Shown here in pieces: positions 1-10,787 of a stretch of 64,000 nt of DNA. Every line of letters starts with the position of its first letter. The first letter of the stretch is position 1. The notes under the pieces were generated by a model. The model saw nothing but the letters and a program-made list of their open reading frames with translations. It searched no databases and was not told where the DNA came from. This stretch comes from Rana temporaria (lineage: Eukaryota; Chordata; Amphibia; Anura; Ranidae). The stretch lies in NCBI RefSeq assembly GCF_905171775.1, contig NC_053491.1, positions 397,385,338 to 397,449,337 on the forward strand, read 5' to 3'. A program made the position numbers and the translations under genes.

Positions 1-213
1 AGCCGGAGGAGGGCCAAGTCCTGCTGTCTGTGTCAATGGACGTAGCAGCAGGACTTGGGAGCGCGCCCGTACGAGTGCCTCCATGGAGAGCGGCTCTCCA
101 TGGGGGCACTCAAGAAAAGGAGGAGCCAGTAGCGAGGATCGGGCCGCTCTGTGCAAAACCCTTGCACAGAGCAGGTAAGTATAACATGTTTGTAGCTTTA
201 CAATTACTTTAAG
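1..213 (+). repeat. interspersed repeat fragment (aagtataac...attactttaag-ended)
   Basis: The right end reads 'caggtaagtataac', then an A/T-rich stretch, then 'caattactttaag'. The same arrangement closes the repeat at 46230-46358 ('aggcaagtataac ... caatcactttaag'), and both copies share 'aggagccag' upstream. The left end lies outside the window. A small hairpin formed by 'ctctgtgcaaaacc' and 'cttgcacagag' sits just before the shared end. A 60-codon frame here is not a gene. Confidence 0.5.
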
Positions 214-484
214 ACTTTAGAATCGTAGATACTGTGTCTAAAAAAAGGTCAGAGGAGGACAAAGTACTAGTCATAGAATGCTGGAGAAAGCCCCAGTTGC
301 AGATGGATGGGCAAGTACTGGTGACAACTTCCTTGCGGGCTTGCTCCGGAGGTTCGGACTAGGATCGGAAACTCGCACAAACTCATCCCTACTAGTCATC
401 AGTATTGTCTGTAGGCTCGCTAGAGCTGATCTTTCCCCATTACTTTCTTACCATTCCTTGTCCTACATAGAAACCATTTTTTAA
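214..484. other. unassigned intergenic sequence
   Basis: I see no coding potential, palindrome or recognisable repeat end here. It links two repeat copies. Confidence 0.4.
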
Positions 485-924
485 GTTTATTAAAAGTCAG
501 CAGCTACAAAAAGTGTAGCTGCTGGCTTTTAATAAACAGACACTTACCTGCTCCACGGCTCCAGCGACGCGCCGGCCGGGGTTTCCGCTCCTCGCCCCCC
601 CCTCTTCATTCCTAGTGTGGGCACCCGGCAGTGACAGCTTTCGGCTTCGTGGCCAGGCACACACTGCGCATGCGCGAGCGGCACTGCGCATGCGCGAGCG
701 CCGTCCGATTGGACAGGTGCTCGCCTACAGGGAGGGGCTGTGAAAAGGCGATTAAGCTAATCACCTTTCCAGCCCCTCGGCGGAAGGAAGAAGTGGGACA
801 GGAAGTCCCCTCCTCCTGAAGCCCCCACTCCCCCCCCAAAAAAGTTACATGCCAAATGTGGCATGTAAGGGGGCGAGGAGTGGGTTAAGCGGAAGTTCCA
901 TTTTTAGGTGGAACTCCGCTTTAA
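485..924 (+). repeat. interspersed repeat, 'gtcagcagctac' family, copy 1
   Basis: The left part has the small hairpin 'agtcagcagctac...gtagctgctggctttta'. It is followed by 'acacttacctg', a GC-rich core with two tandem 'actgcgcatgcgcgagcg' units (about 667-700), and a right end 'ggtggaactccgctttaag'. Copies at 11959-12434 (same strand) and 52160-52323 (opposite strand) share the hairpin and the ends. This copy lacks the left terminal repeat 'cttaaagcgg' seen in copy 2. It is probably a non-autonomous DNA element. Confidence 0.6.
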
Positions 925-1426
925 GAAAGAGGAGAAGTGGAGGAAGCAAGGTTTGAATGGAGGAAGCAAAAGCAGGAAGACCCTTGCAGTGGAAGTCCTC
1001 AGGAACAGGTTATAAAGCTAAAGGAACGGGAGACACTAGTCACAGGAAGTTGCTTCTTTTTCAGGAGGATTTTGAGGTAAAAGGTAGATCTTTTAGTGTG
1101 TTGCTTATGCACAATTAACATTTCTAGATGTTCCCTATAAGATAGCCAGTTTGTAATTTTTCAGTTCAGCCCCACTTTAAATTGCATAGATGCCCACAGA
1201 CTCAGGTTTTCTGGGATATTTCAACATCTAGGTTTTCTGTTCCGATCACTCTTTTATGAGTTACTGAGCATACACATTATCTCAAAAATAATATTAACTG
1301 AGGAGATTGTAGCTTTAGAGCGGGCATTTTTTTTATGATTAGGGGTGGGGCCACCCAGACAGCAATATGTGTGAGTGCCCAGAAGTTGGGTGTGTTAAAT
1401 GTTGGCCATGGCTGGGGGTGACATAG
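925..1426. other. unassigned intergenic sequence
   Basis: The region is mostly AT-rich with no coding signal. Short purine-rich direct repeats ('gaagtggaggaagcaa', 'atggaggaagcaaaag') lie near 935-970. Nothing else is recognisable. Confidence 0.4.
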
Positions 1427-1515
1427 GGTTACCACCTGTCCAGGATTCACCTGGACAGTTCGGGTTTGGAATCATGTGTCTGGGTTTCAGACTGCCTGGA
1501 ACCTGGACACACTTA

Positions 1516-2221
1516 GGTAGATTCACAAAGAGTTAGGCCGGCTTTTCTACAGATAAGCCGACCCAACTCTGAATCTAAGCCGACCTATGTTTAAGTGTAT
1601 TCTCTAACAGAGATACACTTAAACATATCTAAGATAGGACGGCTTGCGCCATCCTATCTTAGATTGCAATGTTTTGGCTTACCGCTAGGTGGCGCTTACA
1701 TTGCGGCCGGCCTAGATTATGTAAATGAGGGGATACGACGATTCACGACGATTCACGAGCGTACGCCGGGCCTACACCGTCGCATTACGTCGTTTCCATA
1801 CGCGATAGGCCGCCTAAAGTTAAGTATGACCGCCGTTCCCGCCGCGAGGTTCGAATTTTTTACGTCGTTTGCGCAAGTCGTCCGCGAATCGGTATTTACG
1901 TTGTTTACGTACGCGTCAAAATCAATAGGCCCGTACGGCCTACTTAGCCGCAATGCGCACTGGGAAATGTAGTCGCCCGGCGCATGCGCAGTGTAAAAAA
2001 CGTCAAGAAACGTGAGGTCAAGCCTCATTTCCATACTACACGCCCCCCTCCCAGTCATTTGAATTAGGCGCGCTTACGCCCGCTTGTTTTAGGCTACGCC
2101 GCCGAAAATTTGAAGGTAAGTGGTTTGAGAATCACTACTAACCTAAATAATTTACGGCGGTGTAGCCTAAAAAGAGTAGGCTAGGCTGTCCTAATTTTAG
2201 GCGCCCCTACGTGAATCTACC
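1516..2221 (+). mobile_element. Harbinger-like MITE ('gattcacaaagagttaggc' family)
   Basis: The left end 'ggtagattcacaaag' and right end 'gtgaatctacc' are inverted repeats. The interior has the features of this family: a hairpin near 1595-1625 around 'aagtgtattct', 'gctaggtggcgc', 'cgattcacgagcgtacgcc', and CpG-rich text with acgt motifs. Related full copies lie at 5191, 6895, 8348, 21966, 41092, 48065 and 59507. A 125-codon plus frame and a 101-codon minus frame across it are palindrome by-products. Confidence 0.65.
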
Positions 2222-2224
2222 CAA

Positions 2225-2828
2225 TTATTCAGACTGGACTATGGCTTCCCAGCAGGGTTGCTGGCTGCAGTTGACTAAGCTGAGAGTTTCTGTTATACTC
2301 TCTTTCACACTGCTTAAAGCCAGCACTAACCCCCAACCCCCACACACAGACTGGAGAGGAGAGAGGGCTTGATTTGCACCTCTTCCTCCGGCCCCTACCC
2401 CTCTGTGTCTGCCCACACTCCAATCCCCAGCGCTGTGCCTCCGAAAAGGAAAGTGGTGGGGGCCGGAAATTTGACGTTTAGCAACCTCAGATACATTTGG
2501 ATGAGAGGTGCTGACTGCCAAGGGGTGAGTGAGTTTACCATCCATCCCTGTCTGTGACTGAAGTCTCCCCCCTTCTCTCTCCAACCCTCTGAGTGAGTAC
2601 ACTAAGGTAAATCAGGGTTCTCAGAGCACCCCTTACATCAGAGTTCCCCTTTACACCAAAGGCCACAGTGTTCCCCCTTACATCAGAGTCCTCTCCGTAC
2701 ATCAGAGACTCAGTGTTCCCCCTTTAAATCCGGGTTCCCAGAGCATGCCTTATGTTAGAGTCCCCAGAATTCTCCCTTACATCAGAGTCTGCAGAGTCCC
2801 CCTTTACAGTGAAAGGGAACTCTGCAAG
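2225..2828. repeat. unassigned sequence ending in a degenerate tandem array (about 2620-2815)
   Basis: From about 2620 the motif 'cccttacatcagagt' with variants recurs at irregular 30-45 base spacing, forming a degraded short tandem repeat. The part before it (2225-2619) is C/T-rich, has no clear family, and has weak open frames on both strands with no similarity I recognise. Confidence 0.45.
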
Positions 2829-3553
2829 TTAAAGGGGAGTTCCACCCACAATTTCACTTTTTAAATATAAATACCCCTGTAATACACAAGCTTAAAGTAG
2901 TCTAGTAAAGTTAGTCTGTAAACTAAGGTCGGTTTTGTTAGGTTGTTAGAGCATTTAGTTTAGAGCAGGGATCCTCAAACTACGGCCCTCCAGCTGTTGC
3001 GGAACTACACATCCCATGAGGCATTGTAACACTCTGACATTCACAGACATGACTAGGCATGATGGGAATTGTATTTCCTGAACAACTGGAGGGCCGTAGT
3101 TTGAAGACCCATGGTTTAGAGCATTTAGTTAGTTTATAATCTAGAAATAGACAGTGGCCATCTTCAGTGTGAGCATCATGAAGCCAGACTGTATGACTTC
3201 CTGGATTTCAGCCTTGCAGATCTCGCACATGTTCAGTGCTGCACAAGCAATGTAATAGGTTTCAGTCAGGTTTCCATAGCAACGGGAGTGTCAGAGGAAG
3301 TTACCGCCCCTTCTCTATGCAAATAGGCTATTTGCAAGGACTACTGGGATACATGATGCCTATCCCAGAAACCCTTGCAAATAACATTGTGACTTAATAG
3401 CCTAGGCTAATAAGGAGGAGGAAGTAATGAAGGACAACAAAATAAAGGTATTTACAAGCAACAAAATAAATAAAAATTGTCCATTCTGAACACTATGAGA
3501 TTAGGGCGTGCAGCACAGACAAACATAAAAAAATGGGTGGAACTCCACTTTAA
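2829..3553 (+). mobile_element. MITE with 'ttaaagtggagttccaccc' ends
   Basis: The left end 'ttaaaggggagttccaccc' is the inverse of the right end 'gggtggaactccactttaa'. The ends resemble those of the 485 and 11959 repeats but the interior differs. A hAT-type element is inserted inside it at 2966-3113. No coding remnant is seen. Confidence 0.6.
2966..3113 (+). mobile_element. hAT-type MITE with 8-bp target duplication
   Basis: A 148-bp palindromic element: 'caaactacggccctccagc' is mirrored by 'ggagggccgtagtttgaag'. It is flanked by an exact 8-bp direct repeat, gtttagag, at 2958-2965 and 3114-3121, the target-duplication size of the hAT superfamily. Related copies lie near 11175, 24452 and 36871. 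Confidence 0.8.
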
Positions 3554-3708
3554 GATGTAAAAGGGGAACTCTTGTTATTAATTTCGTAGGATTAAAAATG
3601 TTATTTAATAGCAAAATATATGTATAGTTTATATAAAATTTAATAAAATTGCTGTGCGCCGCTAAAGTGTTCGGGTTTGACTTGAAGAAAAGGTGGCAAC
3701 CCTAGGGT

Positions 3709-4502
3709 GACAGTGTCCAAGGGTCTGGGATAAATATCTTGGCATGTATGAAACTTTAGTCACAAGAACTGACAATAAAAGATGTGAAATAGATGTGAAG
3801 GAGTGTCGCTCTATTAGTTATCATAGTAATGAAAATGATTAAATAACAGTAATGTACCTGCTTTGATGTTTGCCTGGAATAATATTCCTCATTTCCTGTA
3901 TGTAAAGTAGTTTAATCCTTTAGTAAAGCAATTGTGGAAACTCATTTTTTTTATGTATTGCTAATTCATAGTTTGCTGTGTCAGGCCGGGCTCATATCAG
4001 CCGCCTTCCCGCTACTGATGTTCTGTAATGTAATGATCATTACCTGCGTATCACCTTAGCACATAGAACTCTGTGTCCTGCATTCCTTTCTCAGGCTGGG
4101 CCATATTACATAACGTGTTTGCCAAATAGATAAGGATTGCTAGTTCACTACCCTGTGTGCTGCTGATACACATACTGTACACCTGGAAGCTTGCTGACCT
4201 GTAGCTGTCTCACCCGAGAATCACCATCCAAGGAACAAATAATGATTTACAACATTGGGGTTAATGGGAGCACAGACGCTAAGAACTTTCCACCGCCTGG
4301 AGGGATGTCAAACCGGAAGGCAACGCATGGCTGAATTTCACCGCTAATTCTCGGGAAGAATATGATGCGTTCTTAAAGGTCATGTGCACTGTTAGTACAT
4401 CCCATAATATCAGGCTTCTTCCTACCCCCTGCACAACTTTTAATGAACGATCACATACCAGTAATTATAATGGACATTTATCCTAGAATTACTCAAAGAA
4501 TA
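3709..4502. other. unassigned intergenic sequence
   Basis: AT-rich sequence with no open frame above 60 codons and no inverted-repeat ends. It may be old degraded repeat or unique DNA. Confidence 0.4.
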
Positions 4503-5036
4503 TTAAAGCGGTGGTTCCCCCTTAAAAACAACTTTTTTTTATTCCACTGCCCCCCCACATTACAATCGAATTAAGGCTCTTATTATTTTTTTCCTGCTGT
4601 ACATACCTTAGTACAGCATATTCACCCGTGCATCTGGGCTGCGAGTCCCGCGGGAGTGGGCGTTCCTCACATGCTGTTGATTGACGTTTTGCCCAAAAAC
4701 GAGCTCTCCCCTGTCGCGTAAGCCGCGTCACGGTTGGCGAAAGGAGCCGAACGGCGAGTCGGCGCTATACTGCGCATGCGCATCGCCGTTCGGCTCCTTT
4801 CGCCAATCGTGACGCGGCTTACGCGACGGGGGGAGAGCTCGTTTTTGGGCAAAACGTTAATCAACAGCATGTGAGGAACGCCCACTCCCGCGGGACTCGC
4901 AACCCGGATGCACGGGTGAATATGCTGTACTAAGGTATGTACAGCAGGAAAAAAATAATAAGAGCCTTAATTCGATTGTAATGTGGGGGGGCAGTGGAAT
5001 AAAAAAAGTTGTTTTTAAGGGGGAACCACCGCTTTA
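4503..5036. mobile_element. long foldback element, copy 1
   Basis: About 534 bp forming a nearly perfect hairpin. The left arm begins 'taaagcggtggttccccc' and the right arm ends 'gggggaaccaccgcttta'. Matching arms extend to a short GC-rich centre near 4757-4790 with 'ctgcgcatgcgcat'. Related foldbacks lie at 18541, 29653 and 59040. Open frames on the minus strand run through the arms and are not genes. Confidence 0.75.
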
Positions 5037-5190
5037 AGCAGACATATTTCATCCTACTGTAAATGCATAGCACCATGCTTGACTTCTATCCACATACTGG
5101 TCGTCCAGCAATCATCATTGGAAGCAGGCGGCCATTGATCAGCGACACCATGCAACTAATAGTGTCACTCAGCCCCCTTATGCTTTTTAT

Positions 5191-6023
5191 GGGGTAGATT
5201 TACTAAGAGTTAGGCCGGCGTATCAGAAAATACGCCGACCTAACTCGGAATCTGCGCCGACCTAAGTTTAAGTGTATTCTCAAACAGAGATACACTTAAA
5301 CCTATCGAAGATACGCCGTCCTATCTTAGGGTGCAATATTTAGGCTGGCCGCTAGGTGGCAATTCCATTGCGGTCGGCGTAGAATATGTAAATCACTAGA
5401 TACGCCTATTCACGAATGTACGCCCAGCCGACGCAGTACAGATACCTACGCCTGTCGGATCTAATGGATATCTATGCGTAACTGATTCTAATGCCCTGTA
5501 CACACCATCACTTTATGTGATGAAAAAAAATGACGTTTTTAAAAACGTCACTTTAATTGACCGTGTGTGGGGGAAAACGTTGTTTTATGTCTTCTAAAAA
5601 ACGACCAAAAAAAATTGAAGCATGCTTCAATTTTATGTGTCGTTTTTCAAAACGTCGTTTTTTACTTCACAGAAATTGACCGTGTGTAGCAAAAAACGTC
5701 GTTTAAAAAGACATTTTTACACCCGCGAATGCCCAGAAGCTACTTATGAAGCGAGCTTCAATGGAAAAAGTGGTGAGAACGTAACCTTGCTTTGCTAGAA
5801 CATTGTGAGAAAAACGATGGTGTGTAGGCAACTTTGTCTTTGAAAATTGAAGTTTCAAAAACGTCATTTTTTACTTCACAGAAAATGTCGTTTTTTTTCA
5901 TCACATAAAGTGATGGTGTGTACGGGGCATAAGAATCAGTCGCATAAATACGACGGCCCAGATTAGGACTTACGACGGCGTACATGGCGCTGCACCGTCG
6001 TAAGTCCTTTGTGAATCTGGGCC
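5191..6023 (+). mobile_element. Harbinger-like MITE with mosaic ends, interrupted
   Basis: The left end 'ggggtagatttactaagag' and interior match the 1516-2221 subfamily. The right end, 'cgtcgtaagtcctttgtg' followed by 'aatctgggcc', matches the 41092-41830 subfamily, so this copy is mosaic. Its hairpin site 'gattctaagaatc' is split by the element at 5492-5929. Confidence 0.65.
5492..5929. mobile_element. Harbinger-like MITE ('tgccctgtacacac' ends), nested
   Basis: A 438-bp palindromic element whose ends 'tgccctgtacacaccatc' and 'gatggtgtgtacggggca' are inverted repeats. The flanks carry TAA at 5489-5491 and 5930-5932. Removing the element and one TAA restores 'gattctaagaatcag', the form seen uninterrupted near 41730, so the boundaries are firm. 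A TWA target site is typical of PIF/Harbinger elements. Confidence 0.8.
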
Positions 6024-6891
6024 AGAGTCTGCAGGTGAGTCATCTGTACACAACAATAGGGCAGAGCTGGGAAGCATTTGTAGCAACACTTCACACTGAG
6101 ATATCAGGACACAACAAAGGACTAAAACTTCAAGGGACAAGGGAATTTAAACTGGGATAGTTGGCAAGGATGAGGCAGCTGCTTTGGGCCCCACAACAAT
6201 GACAGGGCCCAGGGCAGCTTCCCCTTTTGCTCTGCCTTGAAGACGGCCCTGATCATAGGCACATGTGTTATATGACTGTTTAGAGTTCATTCAGTAATTC
6301 TAGAGTGAACTTCCACTATAGTAAAAGTACTAGTAGGCAAGGACAAGCATCCCCTTCGCTGGTGCTCCCAGCCTACATTAAAATCTAAATATTCCATAGA
6401 ACATAAAGACCCTTTCTTTTTAAAGTCAGCTGGCAGTGATGGGAGAGAGGATTATGGTGCTGGCCAAGGGCAGAGTAAAAATAGCACTCCCATCAATTAC
6501 TGCTATGTAATTACAAATTGAAAGATGGTGCTGATGTATTTCCAGATGTGCTTATCCTTTAAGGTAACCATGGTAAAATGATATTTCCCACTGAATCTGG
6601 AAAAACTGACTAATTGTTATATTTGTAGGTACCAGTGAACATGCATGGCCAAGTGATCAGCTGATATAAGCCTGAGCACTCAGATGATGTAAGTATGCAT
6701 GTTCATGCCACAATTAAAAACTACAATTGTTTTCTGTTAAAAAAAATAAATAAAAATAGTGATCGTCAGATTATACTTCTATGCCCAACCTGCCATCTTA
6801 TGTGTTCGACAGGCTTTACTGGGTCCCATGCAAGTTAGAGATCTATTCATTTATCATTTAGGATAGCTGTCATTGCAGTCTAGAATGAGAT
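6024..6891. other. unassigned intergenic sequence
   Basis: I see no coding signal and no terminal inverted repeats. It is AT-rich and apparently mostly unique. Confidence 0.4.
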
Positions 6892-6894
6892 TTA

Positions 6895-7625
6895 GGCCCG
6901 GATTTACGTAGGAGATACGACGGCGTATCTCCAAATACGCCGTTGTATCTCTGAGTCCGAGGCGTTGTATCTTGGCGCCTGATTCAAAGAATCAGATACG
7001 CCAAAATTTCTCTAAGATACGACCAGCGTAAGTCTCCTACGCCGTCGTATCTTAACTGCATATTTACGCTGGCCGCTAGGGGCGTGTACGCTGATTTACG
7101 CCTAGAAATATGTAAATCAGCTAGATACGCCTATTCACGAATGTACGCCCGGCCGACGCAGTACAGATACGCCGTTTACATTAGGCTTTTTCTGGCGTAA
7201 AGTTACCCCTGCTCTATGAGGCGTACCAATGTTAGGTATGGACGTCGGAACAGCGTCGAATTTTTCACGTTTTACGTAGTTTGCGTAAGTCGTTCGCGAA
7301 TAGGGCTGGGTGTCATATACGTTCAGGTCGAAAGCATTGGCTTTTTGCGGGTTAATTTGGAGCATGCGCACTGGGATACTTTCACGGACGGCGCATGCGC
7401 CGTTCGGAGAAAGCGTCATTTACGTGGGGTCACAATACATTTACATAATACACGCCCACATCTTCCACATTTGAATTAGGCAGGCTTATGCCGGCCTATT
7501 TACGCTACGCCGCCGCAACTTTGCTTTGAGAATACTGCACTTGCCTGTCAAAGTTGCGTAGGCATAACGTAAATAGGATACGTTACGCCCGCACAAAGAT
7601 GCACTCTCCTACGTGAATCCGGGCC
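6895..7625 (+). mobile_element. Harbinger-like MITE ('ggcccggatttacg' ends)
   Basis: The ends 'ggcccggatttacgtagg' and 'cctacgtgaatccgggcc' are inverted repeats, and TTA precedes the left end. The interior is CpG-rich with 'gcatgcgcactggga', 'cgattcacgaatgtacgcc'-type text and many 'tacgcc' motifs shared with the 1516 and 48065 copies. Frames of 94 codons (minus) and 87 codons (plus) are by-products. Confidence 0.7.
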
Positions 7626-7709
7626 CCATTTTTATTTATTTTTTTACACACAATAAATGTGACTTTTTGAAGCACTAAACCTAAATCCAGCCCTGCTCCA
7701 GACTTCTTA

Positions 7710-8174
7710 GGCCGAGTACTCACGATCAAACATGTCCGATGAAACCGGTCCGCGGACCGTTTTCATCGGACATGTCTGGGGACTTCTGTTCGATGGCTGT
7801 ACACACCATCGAACAGAGGTCCGCGCGTAAACAATACGCGGGGCGTGTCCGCGGTGTCGCCGCGTCGATGACGCGGTGTCACCGCGACAATGACGCGGCA
7901 ACGTGGGCGGCCTGCCTTTAAAATGCTTCCACGCATGCGTCGAAGTCATTCGACGCATGCGAGGGATGGCGGGCGGCAGGACATGTACGGTAGGTCTGTA
8001 CAGACGACCGTACATGTCCGGGCGGACAGGTTTCCAGCGGAAAAACAGTCCGCTGGAAACCTGTCCGATCCGCCCGAAAATGGTCCGCTCGGGCCAACAC
8101 ATGGCCAAACATGTCTGCTGAAACTGGTCCGCGGACCAGTTTCAGCAGACATGTTTGGTCGTGAGTACGGGGCC
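7710..8174. mobile_element. palindromic Harbinger-like MITE ('aaacatgtccgatgaaac' type)
   Basis: A 465-bp element with related ends: 'ggccgagtactcacgatc' on the left and 'gtgagtacggggcc' on the right. TTA duplications flank it at 7707-7709 and 8175-8177. Each half holds its own strong hairpin around 'ggtccgcggacc'. The 133-codon minus frame and several plus frames are produced by these palindromes. A truncated copy lies at 55391-55767. Confidence 0.75.
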
Positions 8175-8211
8175 TTAGACACATTTGATCAGGTCAGGAT
8201 TGCGATTCTAA

Positions 8212-8347
8212 AGCCTCATACACACGATTGGATTTTCCACGGACAAAGCGTAGGACTTTTGTCCGAAGGGCGTTGGTTATGAACTTGTCTTGCATACAAA
8301 CGGCAAATAATTGTTGTCCAACAAACACCAAACTATGTGTTTTTTTA
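8212..8347 (+). mobile_element. 5' fragment of a 'cctcatacacacgatt' MITE
   Basis: The left end 'gcctcatacacacgattgg' and interior 'ttgtccaacaaacaccaaac' belong to another ranid palindromic MITE. The fragment stops where the 8348-9072 element begins. The text from about 9073 to 9118 ('tcagttctttagtgccacc...') may be its continuation. Confidence 0.45.
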
Positions 8348-9072
8348 GGCCCAGATTCACAGAGATCGGCGTATCTCTGTGCGGGCGTAACGTATGTCAT
8401 TTACGTTACGCCGCCGCAAGTTTTTCAGGCAAGTGCTTTATTTACAAAGCACTTGCGTGTAAAGTTGCGGCGGCATAACGTAAATCATCCGGCGGAATTC
8501 AAATTCGGCGGGTAGGGGGCGTGTATCATTTAAATGATACGCGTCCCCGCGCCGAACGAACTGCGCATTGCGCCGTCCCTAAAATATCCCAGCGTGTATT
8601 GCTCTAAATGACGTCGCAAGGACGTCATTGGTTTTGACGTGGACGTAAATTATGTCCAGCACCATTCACGGACGACTTACGCAAACAACGTAATTTTATA
8701 AATTTTCGACACGGGAACGACGGCCATACTTAACATTAACTGCGACTCATAGACCCAGGGGCAACTTTACGCCGGGAAAAGCCTAAGGTAAACGTTGTAA
8801 CCTTACTGCGTCGGCCGCGCGTACGTTCGGGAATTCGCGTATCTAGCTAATTTGCATACTCGATGGGGAAATCGACGGAAGCACCACCTAGCGGGCAAAG
8901 AAAAAATTGCAGTTAAGATCCGATGGCGTAAGAGACTTACGCCTGTCGGATATACTGAATATCTATGCGTAACTGATTCTATGAATCAGTCGCATAGGTA
9001 CGACGGCGCTAGGCAGAGATACGACGGCGTATCTGGAGATGCGCCGTCGTATCTCTTTTGTGAATCTGGGCC
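8348..9072 (+). mobile_element. Harbinger-like MITE ('ggcccagattcac' ends)
   Basis: The ends 'ggcccagattcacag' and 'gtgaatctgggcc' are inverted repeats, preceded by TTA at 8345-8347. The interior shows hairpins ('gcaagtgctttatttacaa') and 'aatgacgtcgcaaggacgtc', also present in the 21966, 41092 and 59507 copies. The right flank is TCA rather than TTA, so the duplication is imperfect. Confidence 0.7.
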
Positions 9073-9121
9073 TCAGTTCTTTAGTGCCACCATTCGGGCA
9101 ACTTCTGCTAATCTTGACTAA

Positions 9122-9525
9122 TGCCTTGTACACACGAACGGTTTTCCTGACAGGAAAAGTGCGCTGTGAGGCTTTTGTCAGGAAAACCGACCGTGTGTAT
9201 GCTCCATCACACTTTTTCTGTCAGTTTTCCTGCCAAGGAAAGATTGAGAGCAGGATCTAAATTTTTGTGACAGGAAAAAATCCTATCGCGAATCGTGTTT
9301 GTCTGTATGCAATTACGACACACAAAAAAACGTGCATGCTCAGAATCAAGAGCCGAACTGCCTATTGATCTTCATTGATTTCGGCTCGTCGTACTTCTTG
9401 TACATCACCGCGTTCTTGACGATCGGGATTTCAGCCAAGATTTGAGTGACCGCGTGTATGCAAGACAAATTTCAACCATTTTCCTTCAGAAAAAAAAAAT
9501 GGGGAAAAACTGATCGTGTGAGGCA
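9122..9525. mobile_element. Harbinger-like MITE ('tgccttgtacacacgaacgg' left end)
   Basis: The ends 'tgccttgtacacacgaacgg' and 'tgatcgtgtgaggca' are imperfect inverted repeats. The flanks are TAA (9119-9121) and TTA (9526-9528), compatible with a TWA target. The interior contains mirrored 'ggttttcctgacagg'-like text. No coding content. Confidence 0.65.
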
Positions 9526-9536
9526 TTATGGTTAGC

Positions 9537-9776
9537 ATTGCTTTTGAGCATGCGTGTTTGTACTTTGGATTTTTTTTTTTCGACGGACTTGTGCACACAC
9601 GATCGGAAAATACGACAACACAGATTTGTTGTCGGAAAATTTTAAAGCATGCTATCCCACATTTGTTGTCAGAAATTCCTACAACAATTGTCCGATGGAG
9701 CATACAAACGGCCGGATTATCCGACAACATCCTGTCATCACACTTTTCCCGTCTGACAATGCGATCGTGTAGGCGT
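9537..9776. mobile_element. fragment of a 'cacacgatcgg' MITE
   Basis: Contains 'tgcacacacgatcgg' and a right-hand 'gcgatcgtgtaggc', with internal mirrored 'ttgttgtcggaaa' text. The left end was lost or merged against the element ending at 9525. Frames of 72-99 codons here are by-products. Confidence 0.5.
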
Positions 9777-10787
9777 ATGCCTCGCTCCCGGTCTCAGTAA
9801 ATTGTCACTGGTTGCAAGATGCCAGGCAGCGCTGGCCCCCTAGCAACCAGTTCCGGCCCTAGCAACCAGTTCCGGAAATGTAGTTATTAGTTAGTAGGGG
9901 AAGGCTGTGCCCTCTATTTCATTCTGGGACATTGTATTGTCCCGGAATAAAGGTGCCCGGGACCCAGGACAGACATGTCAATTGCGGGACCGTCCCAGGC
10001 AATCCAGGACACGTGGGCACCCTAGTGTAGGGACCTTTAGAAGTCCTGTATCCTGATGATAAAGTCATTGCACAGAAGATGTGAAGCTTACTTCCAGTGG
10101 TTACCATAGTAGGGTAAGGGACTAAGATGATGTAAAACTTTGAAATATCCTGTTTTGTTTTCTCACAGAATAAGAACCATCACTTTGCAGTTTTTTATGT
10201 TGTTACATGGAATTGTTGCCTACACAGCCACAAGAAAGTTCCTGATGATACATTCTCATTATTTTACAGAATAATATGTTGAAGCAATTTCCTGTAATGA
10301 AATTCTTATTAAAATATTGTGCAAATCAGTGACATGTCAAAATAGATGAATCAATGTGTTTTTACAGAAATAGCCTGCAAGCTTCCTGTCTAGAGAGAAA
10401 GGGGATGGAGAGAGAAGAGCCAAGCCCCCAATAGTGTAGCAGCCTTTTATTAGTAGAAAAAGACTACAATGCTTATGCACTCACAGACTTTGCTAGTGTT
10501 AAGCATTGAAACAAGCTCCATGTGAAACCAGTCCACACCAGAGCCACTGAAGCTGGGGCAGGATTCCAAGCGTCACGGGAGACTCGATCTATCAAGGAGC
10601 TGTCAGGAAGCTGTCAACACTCCAGGGTACCGTGACCAATCAGAACGTGTTTCAAAGGCCAAAACTCACCTCCCTCATCAGAGGTGCCTTTCTCCCCATC
10701 CCTTTTATCTCTTGCAGCATTTGGGTTCCCAGCCCGCTCAGAAGACAGCCTTTTCCCAGCCAGCTGTGTTAGCAATAGACTCATTAA
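9777..10787. other. unassigned sequence with a short repeat patch
   Basis: 'tagcaaccagttccgg' is repeated in tandem near 9840-9877, and 9942-10025 has GC-rich 'gggacc...ggtccc'-like text. The rest is AT-rich with no gene signal. Confidence 0.4.

Larger units (their letters stand above)
1427..3708 (+). repeat. possible outer repeat with 'gggttgccacct'-like ends
   Basis: 'agggttaccacctg' near 1425 and its inverse 'aggtggcaaccct' near 3690 form short terminal inverted repeats, followed by 'gtccaggattcacctggaca' on the left. Two other elements (1516-2221 and 2829-3553) lie inside. Pairing the two ends across 2.3 kb is inference; they could be unrelated fragments. Confidence 0.3.

Noticed and set aside
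7707..8282. 133- and 130-codon frames on opposite strands
   Set aside because: They lie in a TTA-flanked palindromic MITE rich in CpG; a truncated copy at 55391 yields similar spurious frames.
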